64,000 bases of DNA from a virus. The translations under genes and the position numbers were made by a program. The notes beneath the pieces are model-generated. The model saw nothing but the letters and a program-made list of their open reading frames with translations. It ran no database searches and was not told the origin of the DNA. Positions 29,923 through 37,163 of the stretch are shown piece by piece; the first letter of the stretch is position 1, and the number at the start of each line of letters is the position of its first letter. The stretch is from the IMG/VR virus record IMGVR_UViG_3300032236_001613, positions 264,069 to 328,068 of that record, one strand, 5' to 3'.

Positions 29923-31004
29923 TATAGATATCCCTCAGATCTCTTGCCACCAGAATTCTCATTTAACCATCCATTAACAGTACCATTTAATAGTTGTTGT
30001 CTGCTGAATAGCGGTATTAACGTTAATTTGATTGTAGTAATAACCGGCACAGAAGTGATTCCAACCGAGGTAAAACTTTTATATATAGCATTACTTGGAT
30101 CAACTGTGTAATAGTCAACGTTGTCAGGAAATTCTACAGAAAAGTTTTTAACAACTACCGGAGTATTGTTAAACATATAGTCGCCATGTGCAAATAATCT
30201 ACAAACCGGCGGTGGTGCACCGGCATTATCATCACTTCCAAATTTCATCTTAACTAAACTACGCCCTAAATGTATTGTTGAAATTACATATGCAGCATCT
30301 TGTTCATTTTGTACAACAAATTTACCAGTAATGCTAATCTCACTCACTGCACTATTTTTATAAAAATATTGAGTATAATTTGAATGCATTGCATTTAATG
30401 ACGAATAATTTGCAGTGTGCTCTATGGTTATTTGAGGTGTAAAAGGAAATAATATTCCTTCAAGACTACTTAAATTCTTTGCAGGTCCGAAATTATTAAC
30501 ATATTCTGTTGGAACTTTTAATCTAACTCTTTGAGTATCATCACCTTTAAATTTTGGTTGTGCAGCAGTAGGCCTTGACATGGCGGGATTAGCTGAGGGT
30601 TTTTTCTTTTTAGATAGCTTATCTAAAGCAGAACCTAGACTACCGACTAATCCGCCGATTGCTGCACCTTTTTTTCCACCAATAAGTGCACCAAGTACGA
30701 TACCACCAGTTAAATTTCTTGATGCTCTAGTTAGATCAGATTGACTTGCATTTGTTGTGTTGTCTAAAACAGGTTGATCAACTGTAGTTTGAGTACCGTC
30801 GGCATTTGTTGTTGTAGTAGTACCATCGGCATTTTGCTGTGCTGATCCACCGGTCGGTGCCGGAACTGGATCTGGAAAATTATTACCCGATATTAATACA
30901 CTAACAGGAACGTCTTGTTGCGCTGCTGATTCGCGGAGTTGACGAGCGACATCAGCCTTCTGATCTGGAGTTAAAGTTTTAATATATTCAAGAAATGTCG
31001 CCAT
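29922..31004 (-). CDS. Baseplate/tail-tube junction protein, gp48/gp54-like
   Basis: First gene of the minus-strand tail block. The N-terminal ~100 residues are Gln/Asp/Thr-rich and probably disordered. A Gly-rich hydrophobic stretch follows (about residues 98-125: GGIVLGALIGG, GAAIGGLVGSLGSAL), then basic KKKKP. The C-terminal half is a conserved phage fold: EGILFPFTPQITIEHTANYS, YTQYFYKNSAVSEISITGKF, APPPVCRLFAHGDYMFNNTP and VVKNFSVEFPDNVDYYTVD. Such proteins in T4-like phages are annotated as tail tube cap gp48 or tube initiator gp54; I cannot choose between them. A GTTAAATA late-promoter motif and an AAAGGA ribosome site precede the ATG. Confidence 0.75.
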   Translation of the reverse strand: MATFLEYIKTLTPDQKADVARQLRESAAQQDVPVSVLISGNNFPDPVPAPTGGSAQQNADGTTTTTNADGTQTTVDQPVLDNTTNASQSDLTRASRNLTGGIVLGALIGGKKGAAIGGLVGSLGSALDKLSKKKKPSANPAMSRPTAAQPKFKGDDTQRVRLKVPTEYVNNFGPAKNLSSLEGILFPFTPQITIEHTANYSSLNAMHSNYTQYFYKNSAVSEISITGKFVVQNEQDAAYVISTIHLGRSLVKMKFGSDDNAGAPPPVCRLFAHGDYMFNNTPVVVKNFSVEFPDNVDYYTVDPSNAIYKSFTSVGITSVPVITTIKLTLIPLFSRQQLLNGTVNGWLNENSGGKRSEGYL

Positions 31005-31027
31005 TAGTAAAAATCCTTTATCATGTG

Positions 31028-31035
31028 TATTTAAC
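31028..31035 (-). promoter_or_regulatory. Late promoter motif, head of tail block
   Basis: GTTAAATA read on the minus strand. With T4 geometry transcription starts near 31022, giving an 18-base leader that contains AAAGGA before the 360-residue gene. It is divergent from the gp55 promoter. Confidence 0.65.
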
Positions 31036-31061
31036 CAATAAATAATCTACCTACATAATGG

Positions 31062-31090
31062 TTGACCTACTGTTGTTTTTATGCTACAGT
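31062..31090 (+). promoter_or_regulatory. Sigma70-type promoter for gp55 operon
   Basis: TTGACC (31062-31067), 17-base spacer, TACAGT (31085-31090) preceded by TGC as an extended -10. An AGGAGA ribosome site follows before the gp55 ATG. It probably serves early or middle expression by unmodified host polymerase. Confidence 0.7.
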
Positions 31091-31116
31091 AACGAAATTA
31101 GGAGATTCCGAGAAGA

Positions 31117-32034
31117 ATGACAATAACAATAACACCCACCGGAAGAAAGGTAAAATATTTAAACAATAGAGACTTATTAGCAGAAATCCATAGAAGTAAA
31201 TGTAGTTATTCTAGCTTTTCTAGCCCCGAATATAATCAATACGACATCATATTAACTAGCCTCGATAAGATTAATATAAGAACAATAGCCGAAGCAAAAC
31301 GTAATAGAGCTAAAAGATTAGGTCTTGAAGCATTTAATTTAGCAAGGATTGGCGGAGATAAAAAGATTAAACTTACAGACTGCACTCCTGATTATAAAAC
31401 CATTGCTAAAAATGATATTATTATTAGAATAATGACTTTTGATCACATTCCACTTTCCCCAAATCGTAAAAAGACTGCTAAAACTACTGCAGATCGTCAT
31501 GAGAAGGTAAATTTTCCTCCTTTTCAACACTGGAAGTTTAATGATAACGACGAATTAGAGTGCGTAGGTAAAAGTCATTGGAAAGGCACATTAGATAACG
31601 GCAAGTTTAGTAAAGATCACGGAAGAATTACAGAAAATCTAGGCAGAATGTATATCAAATTAAGCGAGAGATATGCACAACGTAGTAACTGGAGAGGTTA
31701 TACTTACGTTGACGAAATGCGTGGCCAAGCAATTCTGCAGTTAAGCCAAATTGGATTACAGTTTGACGAATCAAAAAGCGAAAACCCATTCGCATATTAC
31801 ACAGCAGCAGTAACTAATTCGTTTACTCGTGTACTTAATCTAGAGAAAAAGAGCCAAAATATTAGAGACGATTTACTCGAAGTTAACGGACTGACCCCAA
31901 GCCTAACTCGTCAAACACGGGATGAATTTGCTGACGAAACTGCAAAGCAAGCAGAAATTTACAAAAATACTCGCATGCCAAAAAGTAACGAAAGCGATTT
32001 TGCTTCAGAGGACGACTCATCAGAAAACGATTGA
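31117..32034 (+). CDS. 55: Late-transcription sigma factor gp55
   Basis: Phage sigma factor that directs host RNA polymerase to late promoters. The sigma-like part is about residues 185-275: RSNWRGYTYVDEMRGQAILQ, FDESKSENPFAYYTAAVTNS and FTRVLNLEKKSQNIRDDLL. The acidic tail (FASEDDSSEND) replaces the hydrophobic clamp-binding end known in T4. At 305 residues it is 120 longer than T4 gp55 (185). Much of the ~185-residue N-terminal part (starting VKYLNNRDLLAEIHRSKCSY) has no T4 counterpart that I know, though similar N-termini occur in aquatic relatives. It heads an operon behind a strong sigma70-type promoter, so it would be made before the late genes it controls. Confidence 0.88.
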   Translation: MTITITPTGRKVKYLNNRDLLAEIHRSKCSYSSFSSPEYNQYDIILTSLDKINIRTIAEAKRNRAKRLGLEAFNLARIGGDKKIKLTDCTPDYKTIAKNDIIIRIMTFDHIPLSPNRKKTAKTTADRHEKVNFPPFQHWKFNDNDELECVGKSHWKGTLDNGKFSKDHGRITENLGRMYIKLSERYAQRSNWRGYTYVDEMRGQAILQLSQIGLQFDESKSENPFAYYTAAVTNSFTRVLNLEKKSQNIRDDLLEVNGLTPSLTRQTRDEFADETAKQAEIYKNTRMPKSNESDFASEDDSSEND

Positions 32035-32059
32035 TTTATTCTTTAAAGTTAGCTAAAAT
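32031..32059 (+). promoter_or_regulatory. Possible sigma70-type promoter for gp47-gp46
   Basis: TTGATT, 17-base spacer, TAAAAT, followed after a short distance by the gp47 ribosome site AAGGAGA. The -35 box overlaps the gp55 stop codon. Moderate match only. Confidence 0.45.
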
Positions 32060-32077
32060 TACTCAAGGAGAATATTA

Positions 32078-33091
32078 ATGTCGTTGTTTAAGAAAGTTGC
32101 AGCTTTTACAGATCTGCATGTTGGCCTAAAAGGCAATAGTCTAACTCATCTACAAGACTGTGAAGAATTTGTAGACTGGTTTATTAAGCAAGCTAAAGAT
32201 GCTGGTTGTGATACCGGCATCTTTCTAGGCGACTGGCATCACCAGAGAAATTCCATTAATCTTGTTACTCTCGACACTAGTGTGCGTCTTTTGGAAAAAC
32301 TTGGAAAAGCTTTTGACCAATTTATTTGGTTTCCTGGTAATCACGATTTATTTTTTAGAGATAAACGCGATGTGCACAGTTCATCTTTTGGACGACATAT
32401 TCCTGGTGTTACAGTAGTAGACTCTGTAACCACTATTAACGACGTTACTCTAGTTCCTTGGTTAGTTAAGGAAGAATGGAAGGCTATTTCGAAATCTAAA
32501 AGTAGATATATTTTTGGACATCTTGAGTTACCTACGTTCATGATGAATGCTATGGTTGCTGCTCCAGATCACGGATTATTGCAACCTAACCATTTTCAAA
32601 ATCAAGAACTAGTTTTTAGTGGTCACTTTCATAAAAGACAGAATAAAGGTAAAATTTGGTACATCGGCAACGCATTTCCGCATGACTTTGCAGATTCTTG
32701 GGATGATGAAAGAGGAATGATGATTATGGAATGGGGAGGAACTCCTGAATTCCATTCATGGAAAGACGCTCCTAAGTATCGTTCCGTTAAACTTAGTCAA
32801 TTAATTGAGGATAAAGATAATATTTTAAAATCTAAAATGTATCTTAAAGTTACAGCCGATGTAGAATTAAATTATGAAGAAGCTATTTTCTTAAAAGAAA
32901 GCTTTATGTCTGAAGAAACTGTGAGAGAATTTAGTATGATTAGAGATCGTGTTACATTAGACGGAGTTGAAGAAGCTCCAACAGAAGCTGCAATACAAAG
33001 TGTTGACCAAATCGTAACACAAGAATTACTTAATATTTCAAGCGAACAGTTTAGTTCTGCAACATTATTGGATATATGGCAACGTCTATGA
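32078..33091 (+). CDS. 47: Recombination nuclease subunit gp47 (SbcD/Mre11-like)
   Basis: Metallophosphoesterase subunit of the gp46/gp47 complex, which resects DNA ends for recombination-dependent replication and degrades host DNA. All family metal-binding motifs are present: TDLHVG (D12, H14), LGDWHHQ (D52), PGNHD (88-90), GHLE (H148) and SGHFHKRQ (H183, H185). Length (337) matches T4 gp47 (339). The start has an AAGGAGA ribosome site, and the end overlaps gp46, as in T4. A possible sigma70 promoter lies in the short gap after gp55. The call is secure. Confidence 0.95.
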   Translation: MSLFKKVAAFTDLHVGLKGNSLTHLQDCEEFVDWFIKQAKDAGCDTGIFLGDWHHQRNSINLVTLDTSVRLLEKLGKAFDQFIWFPGNHDLFFRDKRDVHSSSFGRHIPGVTVVDSVTTINDVTLVPWLVKEEWKAISKSKSRYIFGHLELPTFMMNAMVAAPDHGLLQPNHFQNQELVFSGHFHKRQNKGKIWYIGNAFPHDFADSWDDERGMMIMEWGGTPEFHSWKDAPKYRSVKLSQLIEDKDNILKSKMYLKVTADVELNYEEAIFLKESFMSEETVREFSMIRDRVTLDGVEEAPTEAAIQSVDQIVTQELLNISSEQFSSATLLDIWQRL

Positions 33092-34878
33092 CAAACATTG
33101 AACTTGAAAGTATGACACTTAAGAATTTCATGAGCGTAGGTAATCAAACGCAATCCATAAATTTCAAAAGTGACTTCTTAACTTTGGTTTTAGGTACTAA
33201 CCTCGATCTTGGTGGAGAAGATACCGGTAGCCGTAACGGAACAGGTAAAACTACAATGGTTAATGGATTAAGTTACTTGTTCTACGGCGAAGCATTATCG
33301 AGAATTAAGAAAGAAAATTTAATTAATAAAACTAACGGTAAGAATATGCTGCTTACCGGATCGTTTCGAGTAAACGGCGTAAGACATCGTATTGAAAGAG
33401 GAAGAAAACCTACTTTTCTTAAACTTTATATCGACGATAAAGAACATGTTGGTAAAGATGAAGAAGAATCTCAAGGCGATAGTCGAGAAACTCAAAAATA
33501 TATCGAAAATGTAATCGGTATGAGCCACACAATGTTTAAACACATTGTGGCTCTCAACACTTATACAGAACCATTCCTTAGTTTAAAGGCTGCTGACCAA
33601 CGAGAAGTTATTGAAGAACTTATCGGAAGCACAATGTTAAGCACTAAGGCAGAATCTCTAAGACTACTAATTAAAGAAAATAAAGATGCGATTGCTGCTG
33701 AACAGATAAAAATTGATAGCATTAAAAATGCTAACGAAGGTATTCAACGTAGTATTAATTCTTTAATTCTTAAAAAAGACACGTGGGATAAGAAAAAAGA
33801 TACAGACTTAATGGAGCTAGCTAATGCAATTTCCGAACTAGAAAGTTTAGATATTAATGCCGAACTTGAAGCACATAAAAATCTAAAAGTATGGAAAGAT
33901 AATAATACTCAACTGCAAAATCTAAAAAAGCAAAAAGCTAGTGCGGATTTATCTTTAGTACAAGCTGATAGAAATGTTAAAAAATATACTGCAGAATTGG
34001 AAAAGTTAGCAGACAATAAGTGTCCTCAGTGTGAGCAAGACTTGCACAATGACACACATATTAACTTACTTGCTAATGCTGAAAAGAATTTGTCCGATGC
34101 TGTCGATTATTACAATACCGTAAAGAATAATATTGATGAGCTAAACACTCAAATTAATACTATTGGAGATATCGGTACATGTCCTACGACATTCTATGCA
34201 ACTGAAGCAGAGGCGTTGGGGCATCAAAATCAATTAACAAATTTAGAACAAGCATTAATCGACCGTAACTCACAAATTAATCCCTATACAGATCAGATTG
34301 AGGAGTTGGAAAAAACTGCCTTGCAAACTATATCTTGGGATAAGATTAATGAGTTGACAAAATTAAAAGAGCATCAAGACTTTTTACTTAAACTATTAAC
34401 TAACAAAGATAGTTTTATTCGTAAAAAGATCATTGATCAAAATCTCGCGCATTTAAATCATAGACTTAGTTACTATTTGGATAAGCTAAAACTTCCGCAT
34501 CTAGTTAAATTTAAAAATGATTTAGAAGTAGAGATTACAGATTTTGGTAAAGACCTAGACTTTGACAACCTTTCTAGAGGTGAACGCAACAGACTTATCT
34601 TAAGTATGAGCTTCGCTTTCAGAGATGTTTGGGAAAGTTTATACCAAAGTGTTAACTTGTTGTTTGTTGACGAGTTAATGGACTCAGGTATGGACTCTGC
34701 TGGAGTCGAAGCAGGGTTAAGATTATTAAAAGAAATGGCTCGTGAAGGCGGTAAAAACATTTACTTGATTTCTCATAAAGATGAATTAGTCAGTAGAGTT
34801 GACAGTATCTTGAGAGTAGTTAAAGAAAATGGTTTTACCTCGTATTCAAATTCGACCGAGCCGGTGGGATTAGTATGA
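33088..34878 (+). CDS. 46: Recombination nuclease ATPase gp46 (SbcC/Rad50-like)
   Basis: ATPase partner of gp47. Numbered from an upstream in-frame ATG at 33076: Walker A about residues 51-60 (GSRNGTGKTT), two coiled-coil arms, zinc-hook NKCPQCEQDL (Cys316, Cys319), ABC signature LSRGERNRL near 497, and Walker B NLLFVDELMDSG near 528. I chose the ATG at 33088 because it forms an ATGA stop-start overlap with gp47. The same arrangement joins gp46 to the next gene. Starting at 33076 would add only four residues (MATS). The Walker A region carries a Gly/Asp-rich insertion (LDLGGEDTGS) that is common in aquatic T4-like phages. Confidence 0.95.
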   Translation: MTNIELESMTLKNFMSVGNQTQSINFKSDFLTLVLGTNLDLGGEDTGSRNGTGKTTMVNGLSYLFYGEALSRIKKENLINKTNGKNMLLTGSFRVNGVRHRIERGRKPTFLKLYIDDKEHVGKDEEESQGDSRETQKYIENVIGMSHTMFKHIVALNTYTEPFLSLKAADQREVIEELIGSTMLSTKAESLRLLIKENKDAIAAEQIKIDSIKNANEGIQRSINSLILKKDTWDKKKDTDLMELANAISELESLDINAELEAHKNLKVWKDNNTQLQNLKKQKASADLSLVQADRNVKKYTAELEKLADNKCPQCEQDLHNDTHINLLANAEKNLSDAVDYYNTVKNNIDELNTQINTIGDIGTCPTTFYATEAEALGHQNQLTNLEQALIDRNSQINPYTDQIEELEKTALQTISWDKINELTKLKEHQDFLLKLLTNKDSFIRKKIIDQNLAHLNHRLSYYLDKLKLPHLVKFKNDLEVEITDFGKDLDFDNLSRGERNRLILSMSFAFRDVWESLYQSVNLLFVDELMDSGMDSAGVEAGLRLLKEMAREGGKNIYLISHKDELVSRVDSILRVVKENGFTSYSNSTEPVGLV

Positions 34879-35159
34879 TAAACAAGTATATAGAATTACA
34901 TAATGAACTTATTGATCTTTTAGTAACTTATCATAATGCTCATCTAAACTTTATTAAACGACCTTCTGCTTACAGTATGGATCCTGTAATTAGAACAACA
35001 GCAAAGATATCTAGAGCATTAAGAGAAATAAAACGTTACAATAGAATATTGAGACCAGTTTTATTAGATCAAAAAAGAAAGCATGTAGAAAATAAAAGAG
35101 CCAAAAAGGAGGCAAGAAAAAATGAGCGACTCAACAGAACAAATGAAAACCGCACTTAA
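34875..35159 (+). CDS. Small basic hypothetical protein
   Basis: 94 residues, predicted mostly helical. The C-terminal third is strongly basic (DQKRKHVENKRAKKEARKNE). ATGA overlap with gp46 implies translational coupling and co-expression with the recombination genes. I do not recognise a family. The basic helix suggests nucleic-acid binding, which is inference. Its end overlaps the start of the next gene by 38 bases in another frame. Confidence 0.7.
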   Translation: MINKYIELHNELIDLLVTYHNAHLNFIKRPSAYSMDPVIRTTAKISRALREIKRYNRILRPVLLDQKRKHVENKRAKKEARKNERLNRTNENRT

Positions 35160-35319
35160 CAGTTACCTAGCCGAGAATGACAAGTTTGTCGGTGGAAATT
35201 CAGCAGCAGGAACTCGTGCTCGCAAGGCATTAGCTGAACTCGGTAAGTTAGTTAAGGCACGTCGTAATGAAATTACAGCAGAAAAGAATGCTCGCAAGGC
35301 GTCTAAGTCTGCATCGTAA
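35122..35319 (+). CDS. Small basic protein, histone-H1-like composition
   Basis: 65 residues, Ala/Lys/Arg-rich: MSDSTEQMKTALNSYLAEND, then GTRARKALAELGKLVKARRN and a KNARKASKSAS tail. Similar small proteins in aquatic T4-like phages are sometimes labelled histone-like because of composition; I see no defined DNA-binding fold. A strong AAGGAGG ribosome site at 35106-35112 supports the ATG inside the preceding gene. It belongs to the gp55-gp47-gp46 operon. A role in DNA condensation or transcription is only a guess. Confidence 0.75.
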   Translation: MSDSTEQMKTALNSYLAENDKFVGGNSAAGTRARKALAELGKLVKARRNEITAEKNARKASKSAS

Positions 35320-35322
35320 ACA

Positions 35323-35748
35323 GTGACTTGGTTCTATCAAGAACAAATTGTTACTGAACTGCCCGAAGATTGTGTTGGATTTATATATCTTATTACTAAT
35401 ACAATCTCGGGCCGTATGTACGTCGGAAAAAAATTGGCTAAGTTTAGTAAAACCAAATATAAAACAGTAAAACTTAAAAACGGCAACAAGAAAAGAAAAA
35501 AAATTAAGAGCAAAATAGATTCAGATTGGCAAACATATTATGGCTCCAGTGATGAACTATCAAAAGATATAGAAAAATTAGGCAAAGAAAACTTTCGAAG
35601 AGAAATATTACATTACTGTACTAGTAAGGCACAAACATCATATCTCGAAGCAAAAGAACAATTCGACCGTCGTGTGTTAGAAACCAATGAATATTACAAT
35701 GGTCACATACGTGTTAGAATCCATGGCTCACATATAATCAAAAAATAG
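35323..35748 (+). CDS. GIY-YIG family endonuclease
   Basis: 141 residues. The GIY-YIG core is at the N-terminus: GFIYLIT about residues 19-25, then GRMYVGKK about 31-38. The usual Arg/Tyr helix (DWQTYYGSSDEL) and a Glu in SYLEAKEQFDRR, at the place of the catalytic Glu, follow. A basic insertion (KLKNGNKKRKKIKSK) lies between the two. It starts with GTG, three bases after the preceding stop, because no suitable ATG exists. T4 encodes related freestanding and intron-borne endonucleases (Seg, I-TevI). Directly downstream is the 477-base structured gap, so the pair could be a mobile unit; that is inference. Confidence 0.82.
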   Translation: MTWFYQEQIVTELPEDCVGFIYLITNTISGRMYVGKKLAKFSKTKYKTVKLKNGNKKRKKIKSKIDSDWQTYYGSSDELSKDIEKLGKENFRREILHYCTSKAQTSYLEAKEQFDRRVLETNEYYNGHIRVRIHGSHIIKK

Positions 35749-35760
35749 GCAAATACACAG

Positions 35761-36124
35761 TTAAGGCTAGCATCGGCCAACCTCGGATGCCCATGATAAC
35801 CACACGAAAGTGATGGGGACGGAAATTCTCTGCGCTGTACAGAGTGTTCAACTACTATCCTTTACAGGACGAAGATCGCAAACGCCGCGGTTTAGTTGTT
35901 TAAAAGAATTTAAAGGCACAAAGATGGGGAGCGAAACCCCGAACTATTATATAAGACTAGCGGGTATATAATAGTTACCGTCATAAAGAACGCTGCTCGA
36001 GGTACCGGATGACCGCCTCTGTAATGCAGTAACGCTAGGGTTGTGATACTCAGATAATAATCACAGAAATCTTACCCATATGGTGGGTAAGTATGGCTGA
36101 TTAATCTAGATAATCTTAAATCAG
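35761..36124 (+). ncRNA. Candidate structured noncoding RNA in the only long gene-free region
   Basis: The gap 35749-36225 lacks any convincing gene. Its first 300 bases are about 45% GC, clearly above the flanking sequence. Perfect or near-perfect stems follow one another: CCCAT/ATGGG enclosing CAC-GAAA-GTG (35790-35817); CTCTG/CAGAG (35828-35844); GGGG/CCCC (35926-35940); a 12-bp stem AACTATTATATA/TATATAATAGTT (35942-35976); a compound stem (35993-36029); TGTGAT/ATCACA (36042-36065); an 8-bp stem CTTACCCA/TGGGTAAG (36071-36091); CTGATT/AATCAG (36097-36124). TTAAG at 35761 can pair with CTTAA at 36115, which would close the whole. The strand is assumed from the flanking genes. It matches no RNA family I can name; an origin of replication is the main alternative. 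Confidence 0.55.
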
Positions 36125-36145
36125 TTCTATCTTTTCTAGAAAATG

Positions 36146-36187
36146 GCTACGAGCGTGAGCGAAGTAGCGAGCTAGCGTAGCTGGCTC
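36146..36187. repeat. Short inverted-repeat cluster (GCTACG/CGTAGC)
   Basis: GCTACG at 36146 pairs with CGTAGC at 36176-36181 and alternatively with GTAGC at 36164. GAGC and TAGC units recur in between. The sequence forms competing hairpins and is much richer in GC than its surroundings. It stands between the structured-RNA candidate and the late promoter at 36194. It may end upstream transcripts, but there is no T-run. Confidence 0.5.
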
Positions 36188-36193
36188 TAATAA

Positions 36194-36201
36194 TATAAAT
36201 A
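36194..36201 (+). promoter_or_regulatory. Perfect T4-type late promoter TATAAATA
   Basis: Exact TATAAATA, 24 bases before the ATG at 36226, with TAGGA as ribosome site in the predicted leader. Confidence 0.75.
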
Positions 36202-36225
36202 AATTTATTGCTGTAGGATATTAAA

Positions 36226-36939
36226 ATGAAATTATCTGATGTGTTTTCCGAAAGTGCTCTTAATGAGTTAGGGATTATTAAATCTTTTAAAGCTGGATAT
36301 CGAGCAGGTAAAAATAAAGTTCTAAATTTACCAACCGGATCACAAGTCGATAACGAACCAGCGCAAGCAACAACTAATCAAGCTGCACAACAGCAGCCTG
36401 CTCAACAGCCAAATGCTCAAAATACAACACAACAACCTTCTCGCACAACGACACAAGCAGCAACTACTCCAGCGGAACCACCTACCGCTGCACAAAACAT
36501 TGCATCTCAACAAGCACTTAATCAAAAATTATCGGCAGGTAATCAAAACACTAACGATTATCTTAAAAGTATAGCTGCACAGATAAAGTCTGAGCCAGAT
36601 ACTAACAAGAAAATTGAATTAGGTAGAGAATTAATTAACTTTGTTGCAGATCGTCATAGTCAGCCTAACTGGGGGACTTTATCAGGCGTAGCTGGCAGTA
36701 TAATTAAAAAGAATATACCGGATCCAAATTTTGTTAAGCCAGCATTAGAAAAAATTAAGGACGGTGGACATATCGGTACTGACGAATTAGAATCCATAAA
36801 TTACATGCTTGAAACTGTAGGATTAAGCCTATTAGACTTAGGATTAGAAGCTGTTCTAACAGAAAGCAAAGGTTCTTATATTTTAAGACGTGTAGTAGAT
36901 ACATCTATTTTAGATTTACGTAAGCTAGCAGGACTATAA
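36226..36939 (+). CDS. Hypothetical protein with gp22-like C-terminal tail
   Basis: 237 residues: helical N-terminus (MKLSDVFSESALNELGIIKS), a Gln/Pro/Ala/Thr-rich linker about residues 45-95, then a helical domain. The last residues DLRKLAGL nearly repeat the end of scaffold gp22 (EIRKLAGLK). No family is recognised. Expression is probably late: a perfect TATAAATA at 36194-36201 predicts transcription from about 36207, with TAGGA as ribosome site. A head-packaged or scaffold-linked protein would fit, but rests only on the shared tail. It meets the minus-strand gene at 36940 with no gap. Confidence 0.78.
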   Translation: MKLSDVFSESALNELGIIKSFKAGYRAGKNKVLNLPTGSQVDNEPAQATTNQAAQQQPAQQPNAQNTTQQPSRTTTQAATTPAEPPTAAQNIASQQALNQKLSAGNQNTNDYLKSIAAQIKSEPDTNKKIELGRELINFVADRHSQPNWGTLSGVAGSIIKKNIPDPNFVKPALEKIKDGGHIGTDELESINYMLETVGLSLLDLGLEAVLTESKGSYILRRVVDTSILDLRKLAGL

Positions 36940-37158
36940 TTAGAAGAAAGGTAGTCCACTTTCCTTAGTAGTTTCTAAGTTGTTTTCGATGATCTTACTA
37001 ATAACCGATCGATCCTGATAGTCTAGCTGATATGCTTCGGTAATAGTTACACCACCACGCATAAACCAGCAAATTCTAAATAGTTCATCTTTAATGGCCT
37101 TTGTTTCTTTTTCTAAGTCTTGTGATAACTGGTCAATTTCATTAAGACTAAGAGACAA
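36940..37158 (-). CDS. Small baseplate-hub assembly protein candidate
   Basis: 72 residues, helical: SLNEIDQLSQDLEKETKAIK, ELFRICWFMRGGVTITEAYQ, then SGLPFF. Similar small proteins accompany gp26 in aquatic T4-like phages, where they are often labelled hub assembly proteins (gp51 or gp28); I cannot confirm which. It starts with TTG five bases after gp26, behind AAGG; the only internal ATG is too far in. Translation is probably coupled to gp26. Confidence 0.65.
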   Translation of the reverse strand: MSLSLNEIDQLSQDLEKETKAIKDELFRICWFMRGGVTITEAYQLDYQDRSVISKIIENNLETTKESGLPFF

Positions 37159-37163
37159 AAGCC

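Noticed and set aside
35846-35870. Group I intron core
   Set aside because: The bases resemble the td R element, but I found no consistent P, Q and S partners and no interrupted gene. Kept only as an alternative to be tested.
35749-36225. tRNA, tmRNA or RNase P RNA in the structured gap
   Set aside because: No cloverleaf or GGTTCGA-type T-loop, no tmRNA 5' or 3' consensus. An ACAGAAAT near 36063 recalls the RNase P CRIV region, but the following bases form their own hairpin and the matching P4 strand is absent.
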